Shown piece after piece: positions 53,185 to 62,373 of a DNA stretch of 64,000 nucleotides. The stretch covers positions 1 to 64,000 of the forward strand of contig CALISD010000084.1 of the NCBI GenBank assembly GCA_938041955.1. Reading direction: 5' to 3'. Made by a program: the position numbers and the translations under genes. Under the pieces are notes generated by a model that did no database searches, was not told where the DNA came from, and saw only the letters and a program-made list of their open reading frames with translations. This DNA is from an uncultured Granulosicoccaceae bacterium (GTDB lineage: Bacteria > Pseudomonadota > Gammaproteobacteria > Granulosicoccales > Granulosicoccaceae). Each line of letters begins with the position of its first letter. Position 1 is the stretch's first letter.

Positions 53185-53655
53185 ATGGAGATACATCTGC
53201 TTGCCATCGGAACAAAGATGCCCAAGTGGGTCGAAGACGGCTACTCGGAATACGCAAAACGGCTCGGTCGTGATTGCACTTTGAAGTTACGTGAGATTCC
53301 CTCTCCCAGGCGTAGCAATTCCCAGGACAGCGCATCGGTGTGTAAGCGTGAGGGTGAATTGTTGCTGGAAGCGGTGCCGAAGGGCGCTTATGTGATTGCT
53401 CTGGATGAACATGGCAAGTTGCAAAGTACAGAATCAATCGCTAAGAAGTGTCAGCAGTTAAGTGAGGACTCATTGCCGATAGCATTGCTGGTGGGTGGCG
53501 CTGATGGGCTTTCTGATCAGGTGTTACAGCAGTGCAGAGAGAAATGGTCGCTGTCCAGGCTGACATTCCCTCATGCCATGGTGAGAGTTATTGTGGCAGA
53601 GCAAATTTATCGTGCCGTGAGTTTATTGAATAATCATCCCTATCATCGTGCCTAG
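53185..53655 (+). CDS. rlmH: 23S rRNA (pseudouridine1915-N3)-methyltransferase
   Basis: This 156-residue SPOUT-fold methyltransferase acts on the 70S ribosome. It has IGTKMPKWVEDGYSEYAKRL, YVIALDEHGKLQSTE, the SAM-binding knot LPIALLVGGADGLSDQV, and the C-terminal FPHAMVRVIVAEQIYRAVSLLNNHPYHR. The protein is full length. Its TAG stop is part of CTAG 53652-53655, directly at the left end of mobile element A2, so insertion did not damage the coding sequence. Confidence 0.95.
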   Translation: MEIHLLAIGTKMPKWVEDGYSEYAKRLGRDCTLKLREIPSPRRSNSQDSASVCKREGELLLEAVPKGAYVIALDEHGKLQSTESIAKKCQQLSEDSLPIALLVGGADGLSDQVLQQCREKWSLSRLTFPHAMVRVIVAEQIYRAVSLLNNHPYHRA

Positions 53656-53813
53656 GAGCTTGTCCGAGAACTATGATCTACTGCGGTCGCGATATTTTGG
53701 CCAGCTATTTCGATCCATATCGTTAAAGAAGAATGACTATTCGCCTCTATCGATCGAAATATCCGACCTAAAATCTCACAACCTCGCTACGACCCTGGTT
53801 CTCGGACAAGCTC
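53656..53813. mobile_element. Non-coding inverted-repeat element A2 (MITE-like)
   Basis: Ends are GAGCTTGTCCGAGAAC on the left and GTTCTCGGACAAGCTC on the right, perfect over 16 bases. It is flanked by CTAG on the left and CTGG on the right. The 158-bp interior is about 90% identical to the reverse complement of the A1 element after removing its nested element C. It has no gene. It separates rlmH from maf, whose start is 33 bases beyond the element, so it may have displaced the original maf leader. Confidence 0.85.
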
Positions 53814-53846
53814 CTGGTTTGGTTGCATTCTTAACTGGTCTCTCAA

Positions 53847-54425
53847 GTGGTTGCTAAAACAATTGTTCTTGCATCAGGTTCTGCACAGCGCAAAGCATTA
53901 TTGCAGCAGATCGGAATCGATCCGCTGTGTGTGGCGGCAGATATCGATGAGACACGTCTTAGTAATGAGAGCGCTCAGGTGTATGTGCAGCGCCTGGCGG
54001 TTGAAAAATGTCAGACAATTCTGCAACAGTATCCAGACGCGATTGTCATTGGTGCAGACACCGCAATTGCAGCAGGTGATCAAGTCTTCGGTAAAGCCGC
54101 AGGTGTTGATCAGGCCCTCGCTACCTTGTCACGTCTATCAGATAGCCAGCATAGTGTGGTGACAGGTGTTGCTGTAGCGACCGGTGCCGAAACTCGAGAT
54201 TGTGTTTGTGAAACGAAAGTGGATTTTAAACCGATCAGTGGCGAAGAAATTCTGGCTTATTGGAACACCGGAGAGCCACAGGGCAAAGCGGGTTGTTATG
54301 CGATTCAGGGCATGGGAGCAATATTTGTGAAGTCGCTGCATGGTTCCTACACCAATGTGGTGGGATTGCCGCTTTATGAAATGGCCGAGCTGTTGCGATA
54401 TTTTGGTTTGCCGGTACTTAAGTAG
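53847..54425 (+). CDS. maf: Maf-family nucleoside triphosphate pyrophosphatase
   Basis: The 192 residues start at GTG 53847. It hydrolyses non-canonical or bulk dTTP/UTP-type nucleotides (house-cleaning) and was once linked to septum inhibition. It has LASGSAQRKALLQQIG (usual SxRR reads SAQR), DETRL, VIGADTAIA, HSVVTGVAVA, GKAGCYAIQGMGA and NVVGLPLYE. All key acidic residues are present. The ribosome-binding region is weak, possibly because element A2 lies directly upstream. Confidence 0.92.
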   Translation: MVAKTIVLASGSAQRKALLQQIGIDPLCVAADIDETRLSNESAQVYVQRLAVEKCQTILQQYPDAIVIGADTAIAAGDQVFGKAAGVDQALATLSRLSDSQHSVVTGVAVATGAETRDCVCETKVDFKPISGEEILAYWNTGEPQGKAGCYAIQGMGAIFVKSLHGSYTNVVGLPLYEMAELLRYFGLPVLK

Positions 54426-54530
54426 CGCTTTCTCACTCCTTTGTTGTGAAATGGCTGCATTCCGGCGGTCGATAAATAAAATAAACTGGCGGTCCGTATG
54501 CATACCCTGCTAAACAAATTATGATGCTGC

Positions 54531-56000
54531 ATGACTGAAGAAATCCTGATCAACATTACTCCGCAGGAAACCCGTGTAGCGACCGTTGAAAACGGCGTGC
54601 TGACGGAGATGTGCATAGAGCGGCGCGCCAAAACCACGATGGTCGGCAACATCTACATGGGCAAAGTGGTACGAGTGCTGCCCGGGATGGACGCGGCTTT
54701 TGTCGAAATCGGGCTTGATCGGGCTGCTTTTCTGCATGCGTCAGATATTGCCGAAGGCACCACCATCGATGAAATGGGTGAGAAATCACATCGACCCATA
54801 CGTGAAATACTGCGTGAGGGTCAGTCGCAATTAGTGCAAGTGATCAAGAACCCGCTCGGTACCAAGGGTGCACGCCTGACTTCAAATATCACCACCCCGT
54901 CGCGATACCTTGTGTATATGCCCGGCGACAGTTCGATTGGTGTGTCGGCAAAAATAGAAGACGAGGAAGAGCGCGAGCGCTTGCGGGGTATTCTTGAAAC
55001 CCTCCAGTCTCAGGAAGACAGTAACAATGGTTTTATTGTGCGTACCGCGGCGGAAGGTGTGGGTGAAGAAATTCTAGTCAGTGAGGTCGTGTTTCTGAAG
55101 AAACTCTGGGCCTCGATTGAGGCGAGTATCAAAACGACTAAACCGGGTGAGTTGGTTTATGCAGACCTGCCGCTGGTGAAGCGCACGTTGCGGGATCTGG
55201 TTGGTGTCTCTGTTGAGCGTATTCGAATTGATTCACGCGAGTCTTATATGTCTGCAAAGGGCTTTGCCACGGAATATCTCCCGGAGATTGTAGATTGCAT
55301 TGAGCACTATCCGGGTGAGCGCCCGATCTTTGATTTATACGGCGTGGAAGATGAAATTCAAAAGGCACTGGAGAGACGGGTGCAATTGAAGTCCGGTGGG
55401 CATCTGGTGTTTGATCAAACAGAATCAATGACCACCATTGATGTGAATACCGGCGCCTTTGTCGGGCACCGTAATCTTGAAGAAACTATTTTTAAAACCA
55501 ATCTTGAGGCAGCACAGGCAATATGCAGGCAGCTGCGATTGCGGAATCTTGGTGGAATCGTGATTATCGATTTCATTGATATGACCGTTGATGAGCATAA
55601 GCGTCAGGTAATGCGAGCCATGGAAAAAGCCCTCGATCGAGATCACGCAAAAACACAGGTGTGTGATGTCTCCTCGCTGGGCCTGGTTGAAATGACCAGA
55701 AAGAGAACCAGTGAAAGCCTTGAGCAAACCTTGTGTTCGGAGTGTCCCACTTGCTCCGGTCGCGGATTGCTGCGCACGGCGGAAACGGTGTGTTACGAAA
55801 TTTCACGGGAAATAATCCGCCAAGTGCGGCAGTTTGATGTCAAATCGCTTACTGTTGTCGCCGCACCTGATGTCGTTGAATTATTTCTGGACGAACAGTC
55901 AGATTACTTTGCGGAACTTGAATCGTTTGTAGAGAGACCGGTGCGCCTTCAGCCTGAGTCAATGTACAATCGTGATCAATATGATGTGGTCATTGTTTGA
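54531..56000 (+). CDS. rng: Ribonuclease G
   Basis: This 489-residue endoribonuclease matures the 5' end of 16S rRNA and degrades mRNA. It has an N-terminal MTEEILINITPQETRVATVENG, an S1 RNA-binding domain (about 38-125; GNIYMGKVVRVLPGMDAAFVEIGLDRAAFLH), the RNase H-like and DNase I-like core with the metal-binding Asp in TTIDVNTGAFVG and IIDFIDM, and the Zn-link CPTCSGRG near residue 407. The length matches E. coli RNase G (489); the RNase E scaffold tail is absent. It precedes yhdP, as in many gammaproteobacteria. Confidence 0.95.
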   Translation: MTEEILINITPQETRVATVENGVLTEMCIERRAKTTMVGNIYMGKVVRVLPGMDAAFVEIGLDRAAFLHASDIAEGTTIDEMGEKSHRPIREILREGQSQLVQVIKNPLGTKGARLTSNITTPSRYLVYMPGDSSIGVSAKIEDEEERERLRGILETLQSQEDSNNGFIVRTAAEGVGEEILVSEVVFLKKLWASIEASIKTTKPGELVYADLPLVKRTLRDLVGVSVERIRIDSRESYMSAKGFATEYLPEIVDCIEHYPGERPIFDLYGVEDEIQKALERRVQLKSGGHLVFDQTESMTTIDVNTGAFVGHRNLEETIFKTNLEAAQAICRQLRLRNLGGIVIIDFIDMTVDEHKRQVMRAMEKALDRDHAKTQVCDVSSLGLVEMTRKRTSESLEQTLCSECPTCSGRGLLRTAETVCYEISREIIRQVRQFDVKSLTVVAAPDVVELFLDEQSDYFAELESFVERPVRLQPESMYNRDQYDVVIV

Positions 56001-56224
56001 CCCGTTGGTGTCAGCGCCTGCACAAGGTGTAGCGAGCGTCCTGGGGTTGTCTGGAAGTGGAATCACGGGCGGTGAGCCTGAGCCGCTCGTTTGGCGTCTC
56101 CTGGCTGTACACCGAATATTGAGAATGTAGTAACTTTTCAGACTGTGACTTCCCGGTCTGTTCTGACCCGGCTAACCAATACGCCACGCACTTGTTGTGT
56201 GCCAGGAATTATTATTAAACCATT

Positions 56225-59200
56225 ATGGTGATAAGCGCACTTACAAAAACAGGTAAGTGGATGCTGTATCTGCTCGCAGCGATATTAATTTTAATCGCGT
56301 TACTTGCAGCCAGCGTCCGACTCGCTGTTTTTTATAGTGAAGACTATAGCGAGCGCTTAGCGTCGCTGGTGAGCTCGTATGTGGGCAGCCCGGTTGAGAT
56401 TGGCGAAGTCGATCTGGTGTGGAACCGGTTTGACGCCAGCGCGAGCCTTAAGGATATTCAAATCCAATCAGCAGACGGCTCTGAAACCGTGCTTGAGCTG
56501 CCAAAAATCGAATTACAGCTAAACGTAAGAGACATGCTGCTAGAGCGCAACCTGAGTGTGCGCAGCGTGCAACTGAACAATTTGTCTTTGGTTGTGAGTT
56601 ACGAAGGACGTGGTCGGCTGCAAATGTTGGGAAAAGGTTTGGTGGAACAAACCCTCAATGACAAGGCGACGGATGATCCCGGTTCCGTCGGTGACATGGT
56701 CGCTACCGACGCAACTATTGCGCAAGGTGCCGCAGATAGCGATATCTCAGGCCGCGGCTACAGTGTGCTTAACTGGTTGTTCAACGCGGAACGTATATCC
56801 ATCCTCGATAGTGATATCACGCTAACCGACAGTACTCGTGATCGCGAATATAAAGTGGATAACGTTAATATCAGGGCATTCAACGATGGAGACTTGCATC
56901 AGATACGCGTAAGTAGTGCGCTGCCTGGTGAAATCGGTCAAGCCAGTTTGGCGTCTTTTGACTTCACAGGTAAAGCCGATGACATCAGTGCGTGGAACGG
57001 ACAGTTCTATGTGAATACCTCAGGCCTGAACCTTGATCGCCTGTCAGAGATTTTGCGCCATCCCTCGCAACAACTGGGGGGTACCACCGACTTGCAGCTG
57101 TGGGGTAAGTGGAGCGGCACCCGAATCAATGAGGTTCGAGCCGTTGCGTCCGGGCGTGATATTGAACTGCGTAACGTCAATGCTGCCTACAACGCGAATT
57201 TGAATGCGAGTAGTGTCAATGTTGATCTTGACTGGTTGCGAACAGAGCTTGGTTGGCAATTGAATTTCAGTCGGTTGACGGCTGTGTTGGACAGCGACGA
57301 TGTGCGGCTTGATGGGTTGGATTTGCACGTTGAACGTCGCTCTGATGGTAACAAGCACTTTAGGGTTTCCGGGCCGGATATCGACTTGCAATCCCTGCGA
57401 CCTGTCTATGCATACGTCGATGCTATTTTGCCTGCTGATGCACCGATTAAGTCACAAGTGCTGCGGCGTGGCTTGTTAAAGAATTGGTTGGTGGGTGGTA
57501 AAACGGTAGCAGGTAAGCAAGAACTCACTGAGCTTTCGGTGGAGGCCAGTGATCTTTCGGTTGATCCCTATGGCGAGCTCCCCGGTTTCAGTGACTTATC
57601 TGCGGTAGTAAGTTACCGCGATAATGCAGGGGAACTGATGATCCAAAATCAGGATGTCAGCTTGTCGCTGCCAAAGATGTATGAGCAACCGCTGCCAGTG
57701 ATTAATGCTGACGGCGTGATAAGATTTTTACGCTCGCAAAAAGACACTACGGATCAGTTCCCTGACGGTCAAGGTGCTGACAGTCCGGCAGGCCCGCTCT
57801 GGAAAGTGGTTACTGAAGATTTTCGTTTGTCTTCGCTTGACCTGAACACCTCGCTGACTTTTAGTTTGCAGGGCAACAGGGATGGAGCACGACCTGTAGA
57901 TTTACACGCCAACATTCTTAACGCCAACCTTTCACACCTGAAAAACTACTTCCCGACGCGGGTGATGAAACCAAAGTTACTTGCCTGGCTGCAAGCTTCA
58001 CTTATTGAGGGTGATGTAGTGCGTGGCCGGGTTGAAGTAAAAGGTGACCTCTCTAACTATTTGCCAGCTGAAGGCATTGGGCATTTTTATGCTGAAACAG
58101 ATGTTGTTAACACCACCCTAAAATTCAAACCGGATTGGCCTGCGGTAAAGAACATGGATGGCAATCTCAGTTTTAGTGCGGCGGCTATGCGTGGGCGTGT
58201 GTATCAGGGAAGTTTCAGAGAAGCCAAGTTTAGCGATGCGCGCCTGTTTATTGCAGATTATAGAGCACCAATTCTTGAGCTACAAACAAATGCAATTGGT
58301 CCATTGGCAGACATGTTGGATTTTGTTCAAACCGGTCCAATGGCTGCAAAAATCGGCCGCGCTTTTGGCGACGCTACTGGTAATGGTACGTCGCGAGTCG
58401 CACTGAATCTCGATATTCCTCTAAAGAAAAAATTGCGGGATAGCTTGGCATTCAATGGTGAAATACTGCTCGATAATGCACAGATTAACGCCCGACGGTT
58501 CGGTGTTAACCTCGAATCCGCCACTGGCAAAGTCAGGTTTAACCAAAACGGTATCCTGGTAGATGACTTGCTGGTGCGTTATCAGGGGTTGCCACTGGCG
58601 GTGTCGGCCATACAGAAAAGCAACTCTGGCAAGCAAACCAATCGGCTTACCATTGAAGGGCCAATGGCGGTGTCGAGTGTGATGCAATCTTACGGCCTGC
58701 CGTTGGTTGATCAATTTGAAGGGGTGTCTGATTGGAAAATTGACATCGACACCACACGGCGTGGGAAAGGGCAAAAAGCACGGGTTGAATTTACCGCGAC
58801 GAGCGATTTATCCGGTACTGAGTTTAAGTTCCCGATACCGTTGACTAAAAGTGCCGACAATTTACATGAAGTGCGTCTATACCGTGATTTCGCTGCGCTG
58901 GAAAAAGACTGGTGGGTCGAGCTGCCTGGTCTGGTGCAGGCCCGTATTCGAGTCGGCGATGATAGCAAGGTCGAGAGCATGGCTATCGCTCTGGGTAAGT
59001 CAAACAATACGGTATTGCCGTGGCGTGGCATCGCGCTGCACGGTGATGCTCAGCGTGTGGATGCGTTGGGCTGGCTGAAGCTTGCGTTGAGCTTTCAGTC
59101 TGACAGCCAATCAAAGGGAGAGGCTTTTCCATTGTTTGCGAAAGTCACTGGTCAGCAAATGGTGATAGGCGATCAGGCCCTTGATGAGATGGTTTATATC

Positions 59201-60268
59201 GCCTATCGCGATGGAACCCATCAGGTGCATCGTCTTGAAAATCCGCTGGTCAGTGGAGAAGTTATGTTGCGCCGCAACCCGACATCAAACGAACCGTTGG
59301 TGGTGCGCCTGGATCGGCTCGATAAGCGTTTGCTGACGGCGGTTGCAGCAGCGGAGGATGATTTGGCCAGGAATGGGGTGACAAGTCGGTCATATGACCC
59401 ACGAGACCTGCCGGCGCTTGATGTCACTGTAAAGGAATTGAAATGGGATAATTGGCGTTTGGCGAAGGTGGCATTTCGATCGCAGCCTTCCGAGCGCGGG
59501 ATGCACATTTCTGCATTAACTGCGAAGCAGAATGCGATGCGGCTGAGTGGCAGCGGCAGGTGGGATATTTTAAGTTCTTCGGATGGTAGCAGTGCCCATT
59601 CGACCCGCCTCGAAATGAATGCCAGCTTTGACGACTTTGGTCAGTCTATTAGTGCTGTTGGCGGTGGCAACTCGTTTGCTGAAGGTTTGGGTGAGGCGGG
59701 CTTGTCCCTGTCATGGCCGGGTCCGGGTTACGCGCCTGATTTGGAGGCGATGAGTGGCCAGCTATTATTTAATCTACGCGATGGCAGAATTCTTGGTGTT
59801 GAGCCTGGTGCCGGCCGTATTCTGGGTCTCTTCGCACTTCAGGCGCTGCCAAGAAGGCTCACGTTAGATTTCCGCGACATCACAAAGACCGGGCTTGAGT
59901 ACACCAGCCTCAGTGGCAATCTATCTATCGCCAATGGCGAGGCCCGAACCAACGCTATTGCGGTAACTGGTCCTGTGGCAGAAATTTTGATCCACGGAAG
60001 TACCGACTTTATTGCCAGAACCTACGACCAGACGATTGATGTCCTGCCTCGTATCAGTGGTGCGTTGCCGCTTCTCGGGGTGTTATCAGGTGGACCGGCA
60101 GCGGGCATTACAGCATTGCTCGCGGACGGTATTTTAAGGGGAATTGGCGTTAATCTGGATGAAATCGGACGCCGCCAATATACATTGACAGGGGATTGGG
60201 ATAGCCCGCAATGGCAAACTGTTAAACTCGCGACGCCGGCAGTAACCAATAGCACTGGCGGTCGCTAG
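56225..60268 (+). CDS. yhdP: YhdP-family AsmA-like envelope protein
   Basis: This giant 1347-residue protein has an N-terminal membrane helix (WMLYLLAAILILIALLAAS) and a very long periplasmic beta-rich groove. In E. coli YhdP works with TamB and YdbH in moving phospholipids to the outer membrane. Family landmarks are VGSPVEIGEVDLVWNRFDASASLKDIQI near residue 55, and the conserved C-terminal block with RDGRILGVEPGAGRILGLFALQALPRRLTLDF followed by PRISGALPLLGVLSGGPAAGI. Length is typical (about 1270-1350). Its TAG stop shares CTAG with the stop of darP on the other strand. Confidence 0.93.
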   Translation: MVISALTKTGKWMLYLLAAILILIALLAASVRLAVFYSEDYSERLASLVSSYVGSPVEIGEVDLVWNRFDASASLKDIQIQSADGSETVLELPKIELQLNVRDMLLERNLSVRSVQLNNLSLVVSYEGRGRLQMLGKGLVEQTLNDKATDDPGSVGDMVATDATIAQGAADSDISGRGYSVLNWLFNAERISILDSDITLTDSTRDREYKVDNVNIRAFNDGDLHQIRVSSALPGEIGQASLASFDFTGKADDISAWNGQFYVNTSGLNLDRLSEILRHPSQQLGGTTDLQLWGKWSGTRINEVRAVASGRDIELRNVNAAYNANLNASSVNVDLDWLRTELGWQLNFSRLTAVLDSDDVRLDGLDLHVERRSDGNKHFRVSGPDIDLQSLRPVYAYVDAILPADAPIKSQVLRRGLLKNWLVGGKTVAGKQELTELSVEASDLSVDPYGELPGFSDLSAVVSYRDNAGELMIQNQDVSLSLPKMYEQPLPVINADGVIRFLRSQKDTTDQFPDGQGADSPAGPLWKVVTEDFRLSSLDLNTSLTFSLQGNRDGARPVDLHANILNANLSHLKNYFPTRVMKPKLLAWLQASLIEGDVVRGRVEVKGDLSNYLPAEGIGHFYAETDVVNTTLKFKPDWPAVKNMDGNLSFSAAAMRGRVYQGSFREAKFSDARLFIADYRAPILELQTNAIGPLADMLDFVQTGPMAAKIGRAFGDATGNGTSRVALNLDIPLKKKLRDSLAFNGEILLDNAQINARRFGVNLESATGKVRFNQNGILVDDLLVRYQGLPLAVSAIQKSNSGKQTNRLTIEGPMAVSSVMQSYGLPLVDQFEGVSDWKIDIDTTRRGKGQKARVEFTATSDLSGTEFKFPIPLTKSADNLHEVRLYRDFAALEKDWWVELPGLVQARIRVGDDSKVESMAIALGKSNNTVLPWRGIALHGDAQRVDALGWLKLALSFQSDSQSKGEAFPLFAKVTGQQMVIGDQALDEMVYIAYRDGTHQVHRLENPLVSGEVMLRRNPTSNEPLVVRLDRLDKRLLTAVAAAEDDLARNGVTSRSYDPRDLPALDVTVKELKWDNWRLAKVAFRSQPSERGMHISALTAKQNAMRLSGSGRWDILSSSDGSSAHSTRLEMNASFDDFGQSISAVGGGNSFAEGLGEAGLSLSWPGPGYAPDLEAMSGQLLFNLRDGRILGVEPGAGRILGLFALQALPRRLTLDFRDITKTGLEYTSLSGNLSIANGEARTNAIAVTGPVAEILIHGSTDFIARTYDQTIDVLPRISGALPLLGVLSGGPAAGITALLADGILRGIGVNLDEIGRRQYTLTGDWDSPQWQTVKLATPAVTNSTGGR

Positions 60269-60837
60269 TGATTGGCGGTGGTAAGGAGTCGCATCAGTGT
60301 CTTGGCGGCTTTTGTTTTATCAAGCCTCATCGTCGGCTCTGTCTCGGGTGCTGCGGGGGTGCATTCCTTGTGAGCGTTTCTCACCAGTTGCCTGACCTGT
60401 TGCAGGTCAATTGACGGGTAGTTCTCTCGCAGGTGGTCAATTTGACCGGCAAAGTCACTCAGTAATTCGTCGCGGAATGCCTGATGTTGGTTGGCCTTCT
60501 TTTTTGTTTTCGTGAGTTCCGGGTGTTCTATCTGGAATTGCAATTCCTCAATGTTGTCGGCCTCTCGCAGCAGTTTGCTGACAAAGTGCAGCTGTCTCTT
60601 TCGCGCACCATGGGCTTTGATCTCAGCGCAATGTGAAATGGCATCCAGCACCGATGGTTCAATGGGTAGTGCCGCACGTACTTTTGGCTTCATTGCGACT
60701 AACTGACTCGCGAGCGCGGTAATCTGATGAGCATTGCGTTTCCGTTGCGATTTGCTCTCAATGTCGGGCACATCGTCGTCCGCTAGGTCGTCAGTGGCGG
60801 GTTGATTTGAAAAAGGCTTATCAGGGGTAGAATTCAT
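60265..60837 (-). CDS. darP: Dual-action ribosomal maturation protein DarP (DUF615)
   Basis: The 190 residues start at ATG 60837 (MNSTPDKPFSNQPATDD). This helical protein (formerly YjgA) aids late 50S maturation. DUF615 signatures are ESKSQRKRNAHQITALASQLVAMKP, ALPIEPSVLDAISHCAEIKAHGARKRQLHFVSKLLRE, and DLQQVRQLVRNAHKE. A 32-residue in-frame extension upstream is not family-like. The last 4 bases overlap yhdP tail-to-tail in a CTAG that supplies both stops. Confidence 0.92.
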   Translation of the reverse strand: MNSTPDKPFSNQPATDDLADDDVPDIESKSQRKRNAHQITALASQLVAMKPKVRAALPIEPSVLDAISHCAEIKAHGARKRQLHFVSKLLREADNIEELQFQIEHPELTKTKKKANQHQAFRDELLSDFAGQIDHLRENYPSIDLQQVRQLVRNAHKECTPAAPETEPTMRLDKTKAAKTLMRLLTTANH

Positions 60838-61057
60838 GGCGATTGTTGGTTTTATGTTGCAGAAAAGTAACAGTTTGTGTTGACATCGTTTGTGTAGAAA
60901 AGTTAATGTTGTATAACGTTTGGAAAGTGGCACTTACGGTAGTATTTGGTGTCAGATTTTTACAACATGGATGTCCGCCTATCGTTGAATTATACAGCGA
61001 AGCTGCGGTCTTTTATTGAATCCCCCTGGCGCTTTAAGCCAAGAGTTTGAGGTACGA

Positions 61058-61846
61058 ATGAAATTATCATTGCTAGCAGTAACTATTTCTGCCTTCAGCG
61101 CGGTGCTGTGCATGAGCAATGTTCACAGCGCCTCTGCGACAGAAGGTTTTGCAACCGGCACAGAATATAGTCTTTTGGGTACTGATTCGGTGGCATTTGG
61201 GCCCGGAATAGTCAGTGAAACCAAAAGCGCGTTGTTGTTTAAATTGTCCTCAACAGAAGAGTTTGATGTTGAGACGGGTGAAAATGGCAAGGCATGGTCG
61301 GGTGATCTCGCCTTTGACAGAATAGATTTCCTTGGCCCGGGCGAGGTGCGTATGTACGATCTGACCGATGGCTTTTCCTACTCGGCGGGCTTCGACATCG
61401 AATCCAGCGACGATTTTGACAGTCAGTCTGAAATCATCAGCAGCCGGCAGTTGGGCATTCACTACGGCCGGTTAGGTCCGGAAAACTACAATTCCCTGGA
61501 TGTCAGCTTCCGCCACTTTAATACCGAAACGCCTTCCGGGGATGCACAGGAAGACAGTGAACTTTGGTCGTTGGGCGTCACCACCGGGCGTCGGTTTTCT
61601 CTCACGGGCCTAGATTCAAGCGATCCGTTATGGACAGTCTCTTTGCGGGGTCAGTTTAACCTGATAGAGAGTGACACCATTGATGAGGCGCTTGAAAATC
61701 AGCAATGGTACGTGTCACCCGGTCTACAGTGGCGTCGGGACAGCTTTAAGTTAAGTGCTGATGTACTGATGCCGTTTATGCAATCAGGTGAACTCGAAGA
61801 AGAGTCTGATTATCGAGTTCGGGCGAAAATCCAGAAGCAATTCTAG
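61058..61846 (+). CDS. Predicted outer-membrane beta-barrel or exported protein
   Basis: The 262 residues start at ATG 61058 (MKLSLLAVTISAFSAVLCMS), with GAGGT upstream. The Sec signal is cleaved near HSASA. The mature part alternates hydrophobic and polar residues (for example GFSYSAGFDIESSDDF, ISSRQLGIHYGRLG, YNSLDVSFRHF, WTVSLRGQFNLI) and ends in a C-terminal Phe (KIQKQF), the outer-membrane barrel signature. No named family is recognised. The gene stands alone and ends convergent with the VWA pair. Confidence 0.7.
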   Translation: MKLSLLAVTISAFSAVLCMSNVHSASATEGFATGTEYSLLGTDSVAFGPGIVSETKSALLFKLSSTEEFDVETGENGKAWSGDLAFDRIDFLGPGEVRMYDLTDGFSYSAGFDIESSDDFDSQSEIISSRQLGIHYGRLGPENYNSLDVSFRHFNTETPSGDAQEDSELWSLGVTTGRRFSLTGLDSSDPLWTVSLRGQFNLIESDTIDEALENQQWYVSPGLQWRRDSFKLSADVLMPFMQSGELEEESDYRVRAKIQKQF

Positions 61847-61977
61847 GTGAACTTCGCTTTTAGCTGTTCGACCTTCTGGGAGTCGCTAAGAGTAACTATT
61901 CAGTCTGAAGTCAACTGAATGAAGAGCACGAACGACAACGCCTATGGATACGACAGGTGTGCCCTGAACAGGCACCC

Positions 61978-62373
61978 CTAGAACGCTATCGTATCCCACC
62001 CTGGCAGTGTAAGACTGCCATCGCTCAGTAGAAATTTTTCTTTTGCTTTGAGCTGTCCGTAGTGGCGCTTGATGTTGCTTTCCTGCAGCTTGCCAAAAGA
62101 CGTACGGAAGATCATGTCTTTTGATGGTAGCTCGTCTAAATTACCGAGCAGCGCCTTATCGGTTCCCACCAATATTTTCTTGTAGCGATTTTGTTGTTCG
62201 TAATCGTCGATCCATTGCCGCACTTTAGGAAACTTTGGTTTCATAGAGAATGAGGTATCGACCACCACCAGCACGGGCACTTTGTTGCTGTTCTCATAGA
62301 CGTGAGTCGCAACCCATGCCACCGCGTGCAATAGAATAAACGCAGCAAATATTTTTACGTATTTCATATTCAC
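61978..62373 (-). CDS. Small membrane-anchored VWA-like protein
   Basis: The 131 residues start at GTG 62373, overlapping the upstream gene's stop (GTGA); ATG 62367 is an alternative. One N-terminal helix (IFAAFILLHAVAWVATHVY) is followed by VPVLVVVDTSFSMKPKFP, whose DxSxS pattern is the metal-ion-dependent adhesion motif of von Willebrand A domains. The rest is shorter than a full VWA domain (about 170), so the fold is uncertain. Translational coupling to the larger VWA lipoprotein suggests a complex. Confidence 0.62.
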   Translation of the reverse strand: MNMKYVKIFAAFILLHAVAWVATHVYENSNKVPVLVVVDTSFSMKPKFPKVRQWIDDYEQQNRYKKILVGTDKALLGNLDELPSKDMIFRTSFGKLQESNIKRHYGQLKAKEKFLLSDGSLTLPGWDTIAF

